64,000 bases of DNA, from the NCBI RefSeq assembly GCF_024171485.1, contig NZ_JALJZX010000002.1, forward strand, positions 248,001 through 312,000, in the 5' to 3' direction. The DNA is from Chryseobacterium sp. HSC-36S06 (lineage in GTDB: Bacteria; Bacteroidota; Bacteroidia; Flavobacteriales; Weeksellaceae). The position numbers and the translations under genes are program-made. Under the pieces are notes generated by a model. It was not told where the DNA came from. It was given only the letters and a program-made list of their open reading frames with translations, and searched no databases. Shown here piece after piece: positions 40,277 through 48,693 of the stretch (its first letter is position 1; every line of letters starts with the position of its first letter).

Positions 40277-42667
40277 GTTACGAAGTGGTTTTCCGTTCTG
40301 CAGCATGTACTGGATTCTTTCGAGGGTTTTTCTTTCGCCGCAAAGCTGAAGGAAGGTTTCTCTCTCAAGGTTTAACAGATACTGTTCTGTTACAATGGTT
40401 GGTTCTGAAAGATTTCCGCCTACCAAAACGTTGGCAAGTTTATCGGCAATCTTTTTATCATGCTCAGAAATATATTTTCCGGTAAGCATTTGGTCTGTAC
40501 CAACGTAGAACATACCTAAAGCGTCTCTACCCAAAACTTTTACTTTCTGCTCGATTGGCTGGGTATAACCCTGTTCTGCCATCAGTTTAGCCACTTTTTT
40601 AGCTTCCAGAATCTGGGTGTTTTTGTTCACGACTACGATGTCTTTATGGTTTTCTAAAATTCCCATATCGTAAGCTTCGTAAGCAGAAGTTGCCACTTTA
40701 CCCATCGCGATATTCATGAAAGCATCTCGGAGACGGTTGTTTTTAACATCATCGCTGTGGAATTCCCTTGAAGTTCTGATCGCAAATTCTTTGGTACCGC
40801 CACCGCCAGGAATTACACCAACGCCGGTTTCAACAAGACCGATGTAAGTTTCTGCTGCAGCAACCACTTTGTCGGCATGCATGGTCATTTCGCAACCACC
40901 ACCAAGCGTCATTCCGTGCGGAGCAACAACAACAGGAATTGAGGAGTAACGAACCCTCATCATGGATTTCTGGAAGTAGGCGATCGCCATATTCAGATCA
41001 TCCCAGTCCTGTTCGATGGCCATCATTAAAATCATTGCTAAATTCGCTCCTACAGAGAAATTCGCTCCTTGATTTCCAATTACCAATCCGTCATATTCCT
41101 TCTCAGCTAAATCGATTGCTCTGTTTAAACCATCTAAAACTTCACCGCCTAAAGAGTTCATTTTGGAACGGATCTCGAAATTGATGATTCCGTCTCCTAA
41201 ATCCTGAATTGCAGAACCGGAATTGCTCCAAAGGGTTTTGTTTTTTCTGATATTATCAAGAATGATAAATGCTTCCTGACCTGGTATATTGCTGTAGTTG
41301 CCTGAGTTTTTATCGAAGAAAATACTTTGACCTTCTTCATTAACTTTATAGAAAGATTCTACATTTTTCACCCAGTCGGAAACTTCATAACCTGCATCTT
41401 TAGCCAGTTCGATTCCTTTCTGAACTCCAACTGCATCCCAGATTTCGAAAGGACCGTTTTCCCAGCCGAAACCTGCGCGCATTGCGTCATCGATTTTGTA
41501 TACTTCGTCAGAAATTTCAGGGACTTTGTGCGAAACATACGCGAACAAAGCGCCTAAAGATTTTCTGTACAATTCTCCGGCTTTATCTTTTCCGCCAATC
41601 AGAACTTTGAAACGGTCGATTGGTTTATCGATATTTTTAGTCAGTTCAAGAGTAGGGAAGCTGGATTTGCCCTGAAGTTCGTACTCCATGGTATCCAGAT
41701 TCAATCCGTGAATTTCAGATTTACCCTCAGCGTTTTTAGTTTTCTTGTAGAATCCCTGCTGAGATTTTGATCCCAACCAGTTATTATCCACCATTTTCTG
41801 GATATAATCAGGAAGCGCAAAAACATTGTTGAAATCATTAGCTTCAGCGCCGCTCTGACGGACACCGTTTGCCACGTGAACTAAAGTGTCAAGACCTACA
41901 ACGTCAGCAGTTCTGAAAGTTGCAGATTTCGGACGGCCGATTACCGGACCGGTTAATTTATCAATATCGGTTACATTCAGTCCTAAACCTTTTACCTCGT
42001 GAAGAAGGTTCATCATAGAGAAAACTCCGATTCTGTTGGCGATAAATGCAGGAGTGTCTTTTGCTAAAACTGTAGTTTTACCCAACATTTTTGCACCAAA
42101 ATCCATATAGAATTTAGCGATTTCAGGATCGGTTTCCGGAGTTGGTATAACTTCCAGCAAAGGAAGATATCTTACGGGGTTGAAGAAGTGCGTTCCGGCG
42201 AAATATTTCTTGAAATCATCGCTTCTGCCTTCAATTAGGAAGTGGATTGGGATTCCGGAAGTATTGGAAGAAATTAAAGTTCCGGGTTTTCTGAACTGCT
42301 CAATTTTTTCGTAAACCGATTTCTTGATGTCGAGTCTTTCTACAACAACCTCGATAATCCAGTCGGTATTTTTGATTTTCTTCAGATCATCATCAAAGTT
42401 TCCAACGGTGATTCTGTCTGCAAATTTCGGTGAATACAAAAGTGCCGGACTGGCTTTTTTAAGCTTCTCGAAGTTTTCGGACGCGATCCTGTTTCTCACA
42501 GATTTGTCTTCTTTGCTTAGACCCTTTTTCTGTTCGGCTTCCGTAAGTTCAAAAGGAACAATATCGAGCAAAAGTACTTCTACACCTATGTTGGCGAAGT
42601 GCGCAGCGATGCCCGAACCCATTATTCCTGAACCAAGAACCGTAACATGTTTGATTCTTCTTTTCAT
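40274..42667 (-). CDS. Fused 3-hydroxyacyl-CoA dehydrogenase / enoyl-CoA hydratase (FadN-like)
   Basis: 797 aa. The dehydrogenase is N-terminal: VTVLGSGIMGSGIAAHFANI (Rossmann), SSNTSGIPIHFLIEG and GTHFFNPVRYLPLLEVIPT (catalytic His). A helical domain follows, then a C-terminal crotonase domain (GNQGANFSVGANLAMILM, the ALGGGCE-like TLGGGCEMTMHADKVVAA, and VETGVGVIPGGGGTKEFA). This order matches Bacillus FadN, the reverse of E. coli FadB. It hydrates enoyl-CoA and oxidises the 3-hydroxy product. The stop TAG lies inside the repeat end of the inserted element. Confidence 0.95.
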   Translation of the reverse strand: MKRRIKHVTVLGSGIMGSGIAAHFANIGVEVLLLDIVPFELTEAEQKKGLSKEDKSVRNRIASENFEKLKKASPALLYSPKFADRITVGNFDDDLKKIKNTDWIIEVVVERLDIKKSVYEKIEQFRKPGTLISSNTSGIPIHFLIEGRSDDFKKYFAGTHFFNPVRYLPLLEVIPTPETDPEIAKFYMDFGAKMLGKTTVLAKDTPAFIANRIGVFSMMNLLHEVKGLGLNVTDIDKLTGPVIGRPKSATFRTADVVGLDTLVHVANGVRQSGAEANDFNNVFALPDYIQKMVDNNWLGSKSQQGFYKKTKNAEGKSEIHGLNLDTMEYELQGKSSFPTLELTKNIDKPIDRFKVLIGGKDKAGELYRKSLGALFAYVSHKVPEISDEVYKIDDAMRAGFGWENGPFEIWDAVGVQKGIELAKDAGYEVSDWVKNVESFYKVNEEGQSIFFDKNSGNYSNIPGQEAFIILDNIRKNKTLWSNSGSAIQDLGDGIINFEIRSKMNSLGGEVLDGLNRAIDLAEKEYDGLVIGNQGANFSVGANLAMILMMAIEQDWDDLNMAIAYFQKSMMRVRYSSIPVVVAPHGMTLGGGCEMTMHADKVVAAAETYIGLVETGVGVIPGGGGTKEFAIRTSREFHSDDVKNNRLRDAFMNIAMGKVATSAYEAYDMGILENHKDIVVVNKNTQILEAKKVAKLMAEQGYTQPIEQKVKVLGRDALGMFYVGTDQMLTGKYISEHDKKIADKLANVLVGGNLSEPTIVTEQYLLNLERETFLQLCGERKTLERIQYMLQNGKPLRN

Positions 42668-42713
42668 CTCTTAATTTTTAGTTATTATCATTTCAAGATG
42701 CAACCTTTCGGTT

Positions 42714-43172
42714 TCATGCTTTATTTTTATTGTTTAAATCGTTGGCAATCTTCAGAATGTCGTGCATTACCTCCTTAAAGATTTCCATTTTCTCAGCGGG
42801 AATTTTTTCCACCACTTTACGGTTAAAGTTTACCACTACTTCTTTTGAAAGATTTCTGCTATTGAGTCCTTTATCTGTCAGTTTAATGATGACCTCTCTT
42901 TTGTCGGTAGGTGTTTTTTCTTTGTAGATATAGCCGTTATCTTCTAAAAGTTTGATGATTCTTGTTAAAGAGGTAGGCTCAATCGCCATTTTAGGTCCGA
43001 GGTTAGTACTTCGTGTACCTTCTTTCGGATCGATTTTGAGAAGTGTAAGTGCTTGAACTGCAGTTGCATCGTGATCCTGCGCGAATTCAGAATACATTTT
43101 TGAAACCGCGAGCCAAGTTGATTTTAAAATCAGGTCAATATTTTCAACTCTTTCAATATTTTTGTGTTCCAT
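42714..43172 (-). CDS. MarR-family transcriptional regulator of the beta-oxidation operon
   Basis: 152 aa winged-helix protein: ATAVQALTLLKIDPKEGTRS, the recognition region GPKMAIEPTSLTRIIKLLED and wing IYKEKTPTDKREVIIKLT, with helical dimerisation ends. First gene of the operon that holds the fused dehydrogenase/hydratase, thiolase and acyl-CoA dehydrogenase. Two copies of TATGCATGCATA lie upstream, one over its promoter; a third is at etfB. MarR proteins usually repress by binding such palindromes and are released by a ligand. An acyl-CoA ligand is inference. Confidence 0.9.
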   Translation of the reverse strand: MEHKNIERVENIDLILKSTWLAVSKMYSEFAQDHDATAVQALTLLKIDPKEGTRSTNLGPKMAIEPTSLTRIIKLLEDNGYIYKEKTPTDKREVIIKLTDKGLNSRNLSKEVVVNFNRKVVEKIPAEKMEIFKEVMHDILKIANDLNNKNKA

Positions 43173-43195
43173 GAGGCTATAAGTTGTGATTTACA

Positions 43196-43203
43196 CAAAT
43201 ATA
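43196..43203 (-). promoter_or_regulatory. -7 box (TATATTTG) of the marR operon
   Basis: Perfect TAnnTTTG on the minus strand, 23 nt before the marR ATG. The matching -33 position falls inside the palindrome at 43207-43234. Confidence 0.65.
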
Positions 43204-43206
43204 ACA

Positions 43207-43234
43207 AAAAATACTATGCATGCATAGTATTTTT
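43207..43234. promoter_or_regulatory. 28-bp perfect palindrome, MarR operator 1
   Basis: Centre ATACTATGCA|TGCATAGTAT, extended by four A-T pairs on each side. It lies just upstream of the marR -7 box and covers the -33 region, consistent with a repressor site. Confidence 0.75.
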
Positions 43235-43292
43235 GGATTAATCAGTAAGTGATTGATAATGAGCTTAATAATTAATATGGTTTACATAATGC

Positions 43293-43304
43293 TATGCATG
43301 CATA
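43293..43304. promoter_or_regulatory. TATGCATGCATA palindrome, MarR operator 2
   Basis: Same 12-bp core as operator 1, with near-matching flanks (TGCTATGCATGCATAATA), 83 bp further upstream of marR. Confidence 0.6.
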
Positions 43305-43334
43305 ATACTTTAAACAGATTCTGTATATGCCGAA

Positions 43335-44258
43335 TTATCCGATGTTTGCAATTAAATGTGCTACTTCGCTAAAGGATTTGCATTTTTGTTGAAAATCTTT
43401 ACCCGAAATCAACCAAAAAGGATCGATAAATTCAAATTTTAGTGCTGAAAGGTTTTTTGATGCATTTTTTTGGAGGAAAGAATAGAGCATTTCTTTTTGC
43501 AATGCCGGCGCTATAATCTGTGGCGGAACAAAACCTTCGTTCACGTGAAATATATTTGGGTTCAGCAGTTCATCATGTTTCAGCAGGATATCTTCAGTCA
43601 TTCCGGCGTCCAAAGTCCCATCATTTACAAGCCAGATTTTATCTGCAAATTCTTTTGATAGCCGCCAGTCATGCGAAGAAAAGAGGATGAGTTTATTCTG
43701 TGTTTTGGCAAGTTTTCTAAGCAGTTTCAGAATGATAATTTTGTTTTCCTCATCCAAATGCGTTGTAGGTTCATCGAGAATGATCATGGGCGAATTTTGC
43801 GCCAAAGCCCTTCCAATAAATGCTTTCTGTAGATTCCCGTCAGATAGTTTCTGTAACGGAAAATTTGTATACTGGCGTAGATTTAAACTGTCGATAATCT
43901 CCTCAACTTCCACTTTATCTTCATTATTTAATTCAAAATAATATGGATAATGAATGTATTTTCCTAAAGCGACAAGGTCTGTCAACGAATAATTTGCAGG
44001 AATTTGTGATTTAGAAAAAACCACGGCAACCTGTTCTGCGATTTCTTTGTTGGAAAGACTTTTAATCTTTATGTTCTGAAGCCTTATTTCGCCGTCCAAA
44101 ACCGGAATCTGGTTGAGAATACTTTTGATCAAAGTAGTTTTTCCGACTCCGTTATTGCCGATAAGCAGGCATATTTCTCCTAATTGCAGACCTGTTTTAA
44201 CTTCTTTGATTAAAGGAGTTTTGTAACCGAATGTTGTATTTTTAAGCTCCAGAAACAT
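43335..44258 (-). CDS. FecE/BtuD-type ABC transporter ATP-binding protein
   Basis: 307 aa. Walker A is LLIGNNGVGKTTLIKSIL, the Q-loop region is VAVVFSKSQIPANYSL, the signature is LSDGNLQKAFIGRALAQ (LSDGN in place of the usual LSGGE) and Walker B is MIILDEPTTHLD, with switch His in ILFSSHDWRL. About 55 extra C-terminal residues follow the normal ATPase end (FLQKNASKNLSALKFEFIDP). It pairs with the permease gene, 1 nt upstream, to import a metal chelate or cobalamin. The substrate is not determined. Confidence 0.9.
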   Translation of the reverse strand: MFLELKNTTFGYKTPLIKEVKTGLQLGEICLLIGNNGVGKTTLIKSILNQIPVLDGEIRLQNIKIKSLSNKEIAEQVAVVFSKSQIPANYSLTDLVALGKYIHYPYYFELNNEDKVEVEEIIDSLNLRQYTNFPLQKLSDGNLQKAFIGRALAQNSPMIILDEPTTHLDEENKIIILKLLRKLAKTQNKLILFSSHDWRLSKEFADKIWLVNDGTLDAGMTEDILLKHDELLNPNIFHVNEGFVPPQIIAPALQKEMLYSFLQKNASKNLSALKFEFIDPFWLISGKDFQQKCKSFSEVAHLIANIG

Positions 44259-44259
44259 A

Positions 44260-45237
44260 TTATGCGGCTTTTCTATTATTCATCATCATTGCCAAAATCA
44301 CCGGAATTCCAAAAAGTGAAGTAATTACATTCAGCGGAAATTGGGTGGTTTCAGAAATAATCGAGAAAAATTCCATGATGAAAATTCCTAAAATCATGTT
44401 TAAAATCCACTGTTGCCAAAGTTTTGCGGGATTATAAATCATTCTGCAGAAGTGAGGAACCACAATGCCAATAAACAGGATAGGTCCTAAAAACGCTGTT
44501 ACCGAAGCAGAAAGTACCGAAGATGCAACGATTACAAATAGCTTCAATTGGTTCAGATTTACCCCTAAGCTTTGTGCGTAGGCGGTTCCGAGAGAATTCC
44601 CAATGAGGGGTTTTATCGATCTAAAGCCTAGAAATAAACCAATGATTACAATAATGCCCAGAACCCAGATCTGATTAGTGGAAGCCTGATTGTTTGCCCC
44701 GAAACTCCAGAGGATATAGTTTTTTAGACTTTGGTTTTCCGCATAAAACTGGAGAATTGATACTATTGCTCCTGCCAAAGCAGATACCAAAAACCCGAAA
44801 ATTATAAGGAAAGACTTATCCTGAAATCTGCCAGAAAAAGCCAGCAGAATCATCATTAAAACTAAACTCCCGGCAATCGCCGAAATGCTGAGAAAACTGT
44901 TCTGCAAAAACTCAGGAAGCACAAAATCCTGTGCGAAAAATATATAGAAAGCTACGCTCAGACTGGCTACCGATGTAATTCCTAAAACCGAAGGGCCGGC
45001 TAACGGATTCTGAAAATATTCCTGCAAAAGAAAACCGGAAGTGGGAATTGAAATTCCAGCCAATGCCATCGCCAAAACCCTGTTGATCCGAAGCTGCGCA
45101 ATCTGAAAGTGCTCAGAATTGGAAGAAACAAAATCCAGAAAGCCTAATTTCATGAAGCCAATGTTCAGATTAACTGCGACCGAAACTATAATTCCGATCG
45201 CAATGAATAAGCTTATGATCTTAAATTTTTTGGACAT
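44260..45237 (-). CDS. FecCD-family iron-chelate/cobalamin ABC permease
   Basis: 325 aa with about nine to ten membrane segments. Conserved FecCD features: RINRVLAMALAGISIPTSGF, QEYFQNPLAGPSVLGITSVA, the WSFGANNQ segment, LGVNLNQLK and the coupling-helix region FLGPILFIGIVVPHFCRMIY. It forms the membrane channel for the ATPase encoded next. No periplasmic binding protein gene is adjacent, unlike classical fec/btu operons. Confidence 0.92.
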   Translation of the reverse strand: MSKKFKIISLFIAIGIIVSVAVNLNIGFMKLGFLDFVSSNSEHFQIAQLRINRVLAMALAGISIPTSGFLLQEYFQNPLAGPSVLGITSVASLSVAFYIFFAQDFVLPEFLQNSFLSISAIAGSLVLMMILLAFSGRFQDKSFLIIFGFLVSALAGAIVSILQFYAENQSLKNYILWSFGANNQASTNQIWVLGIIVIIGLFLGFRSIKPLIGNSLGTAYAQSLGVNLNQLKLFVIVASSVLSASVTAFLGPILFIGIVVPHFCRMIYNPAKLWQQWILNMILGIFIMEFFSIISETTQFPLNVITSLFGIPVILAMMMNNRKAA

Positions 45238-45273
45238 TATAACAACCCCGGAAGGTTTTTAAAAACTCGGATT

Positions 45274-45846
45274 TTATTTAAATGAGTTAATTTTCCCGTC
45301 CAGCATTTCTTTGCTCATCATTCCAATGGTTTCGTCGGTTTTATCGCCTTTTCTCATAAAGGTGAACGGAATAGAACCGCCGTCCCACTGCTTGAAGTTT
45401 TTAGGAAAAAATTCCGGGGAAAGTTTTTGTCCGTCAACAAGAACGATGTGTTTAGAGAGGTAATTTTCTTCAGCAAATGCTTTCACTTTGGTTTCCCAGT
45501 CTTCCCGCGGATCCAGTCCTACGAAAGTAAATTTCACGGGCTGCGATTTCAGTTCCTCCATTTTTTCTTTAAAATGTGGCATTTCCCTCATACACGGTCC
45601 GCACCAGGTCGCAAAAAAGTTGGTTACATACAAAGTGTCATTATCTTTTTTGGCAAGGATTTCAGAAGTTTCTTCCGGGCTTAATTCGATCTGTTTGAAA
45701 GGAATAACAGCCTCAGAAATCTCGTTAGATTCCGCAACCGTAACTGAATCAGCAGGAGTAGTGTCGGTATTTTCGGTAATTTTACTTTCTTTTTTACAAG
45801 CCGTGAAAGCAACCAGAATCATCGCGCTCAGAAGGAATTTTTTCAT
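45274..45846 (-). CDS. TlpA-like thioredoxin-fold lipoprotein
   Basis: 190 aa. The lipoprotein signal MKKFLLSAMILVAFTAC is followed by a ~45-residue Thr/Glu-rich linker, then a thioredoxin fold with the redox motif FFATWCGPCMREMPHFKEKM, the LDPREDWETKVKAFAEENYL segment and the cis-Pro in GGSIPFTFMRKG. It probably acts as a periplasmic thiol-disulfide reductase, for instance for cytochrome c or envelope protein maturation (inference). It is divergent from the reductase gene at 45879 with only 32 bp between the starts. Confidence 0.9.
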   Translation of the reverse strand: MKKFLLSAMILVAFTACKKESKITENTDTTPADSVTVAESNEISEAVIPFKQIELSPEETSEILAKKDNDTLYVTNFFATWCGPCMREMPHFKEKMEELKSQPVKFTFVGLDPREDWETKVKAFAEENYLSKHIVLVDGQKLSPEFFPKNFKQWDGGSIPFTFMRKGDKTDETIGMMSKEMLDGKINSFK

Positions 45847-45857
45847 TTTATTTTTAT

Positions 45858-45865
45858 TATTTTTG
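45858..45865 (+). promoter_or_regulatory. -7 box (TATTTTTG) of the PaaE-like reductase gene
   Basis: Perfect TAnnTTTG within the 32-bp divergent gap, 13 nt before ATG 45879. Confidence 0.45.
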
Positions 45866-45878
45866 AAAGATATTTGAT

Positions 45879-47003
45879 ATGGAAAAACGATTACCCAAAG
45901 CGAAGCAGGCAGAATTTCACCGGCTAAAATTAGCGAAAAAGCAACAACTTACCAAAAACACTTTTGCGTTGGAATTTGAAATTCCGGAAGCTTTGAAATT
46001 AAATTATAAGTTTGAAGCCGGACAGTATGTAACGGTAAAATACCCGTCGAAAGGAGTGGTTTTTCAGAACGATTTTTCTATGACTTCCGCGCCTTATGAA
46101 GAGAAAATTGCGTTGGGAATAAAAATCAATAACGAGAAAAGTTCGACTAAAGATTTATTTGATGATTTCGAAGTTGGTGATGAAGTTGAAGTATCTGAAC
46201 CGAAGGGCCGTTTTACCTTGATTTCGAAACCGCATGAATTCCGCACGATCATTGGTTTTGCGGGCGGAATTGGGATTACTCCGCTGCTCAGTCATTTCAA
46301 AAATATTCTTCATAAAGAGCCAAGAACCAGACTTTTTATGTTTTACGGCAACCGGAAATCTGAAGAAATTGCTTTTAAAGATGAATTGGACAATTTAGCG
46401 AAAAAATATGCCGACCGGCTTCAGATTTTCTATTTTTTTTCACAGGAACCAACTTCAGATAACTTATTTCACGGGAGGTTGGATGACAGAAAATTAAAAT
46501 TAATCATCAACCAAATTCTTCATCTGGATGATACCGATGAAGAAAGCACAATTTGGGACGCGGTGGATGAAGTGCTGATTTGCGGAAAAGGAGAAATGAT
46601 AAAATCTTTGGCAAATGCCTGTTGTAATAACGGAATTCCGAAAAAAAACATTCATTTCGAACTTTTTGAAGCGTATAATGAAGACATATATCCTGTAGAA
46701 AAAGAGTTTCCTTTGGTAGAAAATATCGAAGTTGATTTTAAACTTTTCAAGCATAATTATTCAACAACTTTGCGGAATAATGAAGTAAAGCTTTTACAGC
46801 AGCTTCTAATTCAGGGATTTCCGGTGCCTTATTCCTGTAAATCGGGGATATGTGGCAGCTGCGAATGTATTCTGGAAGAAGGAGAAGTTGAACTCCTCGA
46901 AAATGAATATTTAACAGAAAAGGAAGAAGCTTCAGGAAAAATTTTAGCCTGCATGTCTGTTGTGCTGAGTAAAAAAATAAAAGTTAATTTTGACCTTGTT
47001 TAA
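45879..47003 (+). CDS. PaaE-like flavodoxin/ferredoxin reductase with C-terminal 2Fe-2S ferredoxin domain
   Basis: 374 aa. A FAD-binding barrel at about 15-115 (KFEAGQYVTVKYPSKG, QNDFSMTSAP in place of RxYS) is followed by an NAD(P)-binding domain at about 120-265 (IIGFAGGIGITPLLSHFKNI, VDEVLICGKGEMIKSL) and a plant-type 2Fe-2S domain at about 285-374 with ligands CKSGICGSC and a distal Cys in LACMSVVL. This is the architecture of PaaE and related hydroxylase reductases. No PaaABCD or other oxygenase partner is nearby, so the electron acceptor is unknown. Confidence 0.92.
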   Translation: MEKRLPKAKQAEFHRLKLAKKQQLTKNTFALEFEIPEALKLNYKFEAGQYVTVKYPSKGVVFQNDFSMTSAPYEEKIALGIKINNEKSSTKDLFDDFEVGDEVEVSEPKGRFTLISKPHEFRTIIGFAGGIGITPLLSHFKNILHKEPRTRLFMFYGNRKSEEIAFKDELDNLAKKYADRLQIFYFFSQEPTSDNLFHGRLDDRKLKLIINQILHLDDTDEESTIWDAVDEVLICGKGEMIKSLANACCNNGIPKKNIHFELFEAYNEDIYPVEKEFPLVENIEVDFKLFKHNYSTTLRNNEVKLLQQLLIQGFPVPYSCKSGICGSCECILEEGEVELLENEYLTEKEEASGKILACMSVVLSKKIKVNFDLV

Positions 47004-47011
47004 GATAAGAT

Positions 47012-47632
47012 TTGAAAAAAATTTTAGACATATTAAAATCTTTTTTCACACTGGTCGAAATCGGGGTGTTGCTGATGATCTTGGCAAATGTGTGGGTTTA
47101 TGCGCTGACGAATGGACGTACTTACACCAGAATTTCTAAAATTCCGCCGCGGGAAACTGCTTTGGTCCTGGGAACTTCGCCGAAAATGAAATCCGGAGTT
47201 TCTAATCCCTATTTTACTTCACGGATGGATGCTACCGCATTGCTTTACCATCATGGAAAAATCAAAAAAATAATTGTCAGCGGAGAAAAAAGTCCGGGTT
47301 ACGACGAGCCTTTTGCGATGAAAAATTATCTGGTTTATCAGGAAGGAGTGCCCGAAAGCATCATTATCGAAGATCCCAAAGGTTTTAAAACCCAAGCGAG
47401 CATCAGCAACTGCAAAAATATTTATCAGCAGAACGATGTGATTATCGTTTCGCAGGGGTTCCATAACCTCCGTGCGCTTTTTTATGCGCGAAACAATGAT
47501 ATGAATGCGTTGGGCTTCGATGCACAGGATGTGTTGAGCAATCAGAGTTATTACCGTAACCAGTCTCGCGAATTTTTGGCCCGCGTGGTGGCCGTGGTTT
47601 ATTACGTGTTTGGAATTGAAAGAAAAAGATGA
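47012..47632 (+). CDS. SanA/ElyC-type DUF218 membrane-anchored protein
   Basis: 206 aa. TTG start at 47012 (MKKILDILKSFF), 8 nt after the reductase stop; no ATG precedes the membrane anchor. One N-terminal membrane helix (VEIGVLLMILANVWVYAL) is followed by a DUF218 domain: ETALVLGTSPKMKSGVSNPY, IIVSGEKSPGYDEPFAMKN, IIEDPKGFKTQASISNCKNI and DVIIVSQGFHNLRALFYAR. SanA of E. coli affects vancomycin permeability. The biochemical role is not defined. Likely in one transcript with the reductase gene. Confidence 0.88.
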   Translation: MKKILDILKSFFTLVEIGVLLMILANVWVYALTNGRTYTRISKIPPRETALVLGTSPKMKSGVSNPYFTSRMDATALLYHHGKIKKIIVSGEKSPGYDEPFAMKNYLVYQEGVPESIIIEDPKGFKTQASISNCKNIYQQNDVIIVSQGFHNLRALFYARNNDMNALGFDAQDVLSNQSYYRNQSREFLARVVAVVYYVFGIERKR

Positions 47633-47693
47633 TTCTATTAGAAATTTGTGTAAATTGATAACTGAAATTTTTATTAGAACCCGTACATAATCT

Positions 47694-47701
47694 TATATTT
47701 G
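47694..47701 (+). promoter_or_regulatory. -7 box (TATATTTG) of udk
   Basis: Perfect TAnnTTTG 15 nt before ATG 47717. Confidence 0.55.
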
Positions 47702-47716
47702 CAGAAATTATAATTT

Positions 47717-48334
47717 ATGCTCGTTATCGGAATTGCAGGAGGTACAGGCTCCGGAAAAACTACCGTTGTAAACAAAATTCTTCAGCAGCTTAACGCTGAA
47801 GGCGTAAATGTTCTGTCTCAGGACAATTATTATCATGATAACCAGCAGCTTACATTAGCAGAACGCGAAGTTTTGAACTACGATCACCCGAAATCCATCG
47901 ATTTCGAACTGTTGATTTCACATGTTAAATCTTTGAAAAATGGTGAAGCTATCGAACAACCTATTTATTCGTTTGTAACCCATTCCAGAACCGGTGATCA
48001 TGTGCAGATTGAGCCAAAAAATGTATTGATTGTGGAGGGAATTCTTGTGCTCACAAATCCTGACCTCTTAAAAGAATATGATCTCAAAGTCTTTGTACAT
48101 GCAGATTCCGATGAAAGACTTATCCGTAGAATCCGCCGCGATACGCAGGAAAGAGGCCGCGATCTGCAGGAAGTGTTGCATCGCTACCAGACCACGCTGA
48201 AACCGATGCATATGGAATTCATAGAACCATCAAAAAACGAAGCGGATCTTATTGTTCCGAATATGAAACAGAATACCGTGGCGATTGATTTCCTTTCAAC
48301 GGTAATCAACAATACGCTGAAAAAAACACATTGA
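47717..48334 (+). CDS. udk: Uridine kinase
   Basis: 205 aa. P-loop IGIAGGTGSGKTTVVNKIL, the substrate region LSQDNYYHDNQQLT, NYDHPKSIDFELLI and DERLIRRIRRDTQERGRD, all typical of Udk. It phosphorylates uridine and cytidine with ATP in pyrimidine salvage. First gene of the udk-divIC-mutA-methyltransferase cluster. Its stop lies 2 nt before the ATG of the next gene. Confidence 0.97.
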   Translation: MLVIGIAGGTGSGKTTVVNKILQQLNAEGVNVLSQDNYYHDNQQLTLAEREVLNYDHPKSIDFELLISHVKSLKNGEAIEQPIYSFVTHSRTGDHVQIEPKNVLIVEGILVLTNPDLLKEYDLKVFVHADSDERLIRRIRRDTQERGRDLQEVLHRYQTTLKPMHMEFIEPSKNEADLIVPNMKQNTVAIDFLSTVINNTLKKTH

Positions 48335-48336
48335 TT

Positions 48337-48690
48337 ATGAAAGAGCTGATCAAGGACATAAAGCCGAAAACGCCCACGCTAAAGTTCATTCAGAAATATG
48401 TCCTGAATAAATATTTTATTACCATTTTTCTGTTTTTAGGCTGGATGGTTTTTTTCGACAGCACTTCATTTCTCGTTATCAACGAAATGAATGGGGAAAT
48501 AAAGAAATATGAAAGACAGCTCGCTTACTATAAAGAAGAATATCAGAAAAATGATGCGTTCTACAAAAAACTCATGAATAACAAATCGGAAAAAGAAAAA
48601 TTTGCCCGGGAAAATTATTTCATGAAAAAACCCAATGAAGAAATCTTTATTTTGGTGGTAGACAGCGCGAATATTACGAAAACACAGTAA
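48337..48690 (+). CDS. FtsB/DivIC-family septum formation initiator
   Basis: 117 aa from ATG 48337 (MKELIKDIKPKTP). A cytoplasmic N-tail of ~25 residues, one membrane helix at about 28-46 (YFITIFLFLGWMVFFDSTSF), then a coiled coil (NEMNGEIKKYERQLAYYKEE) and a C-terminal EKEKFARENYFMKKPNEEIF segment matching the LAREKYF-type end of FtsB/DivIC. It probably forms the FtsQLB-like divisome subcomplex in the inner membrane. The next gene starts 3 nt on. Confidence 0.88.
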   Translation: MKELIKDIKPKTPTLKFIQKYVLNKYFITIFLFLGWMVFFDSTSFLVINEMNGEIKKYERQLAYYKEEYQKNDAFYKKLMNNKSEKEKFARENYFMKKPNEEIFILVVDSANITKTQ

Positions 48691-48693
48691 AGA

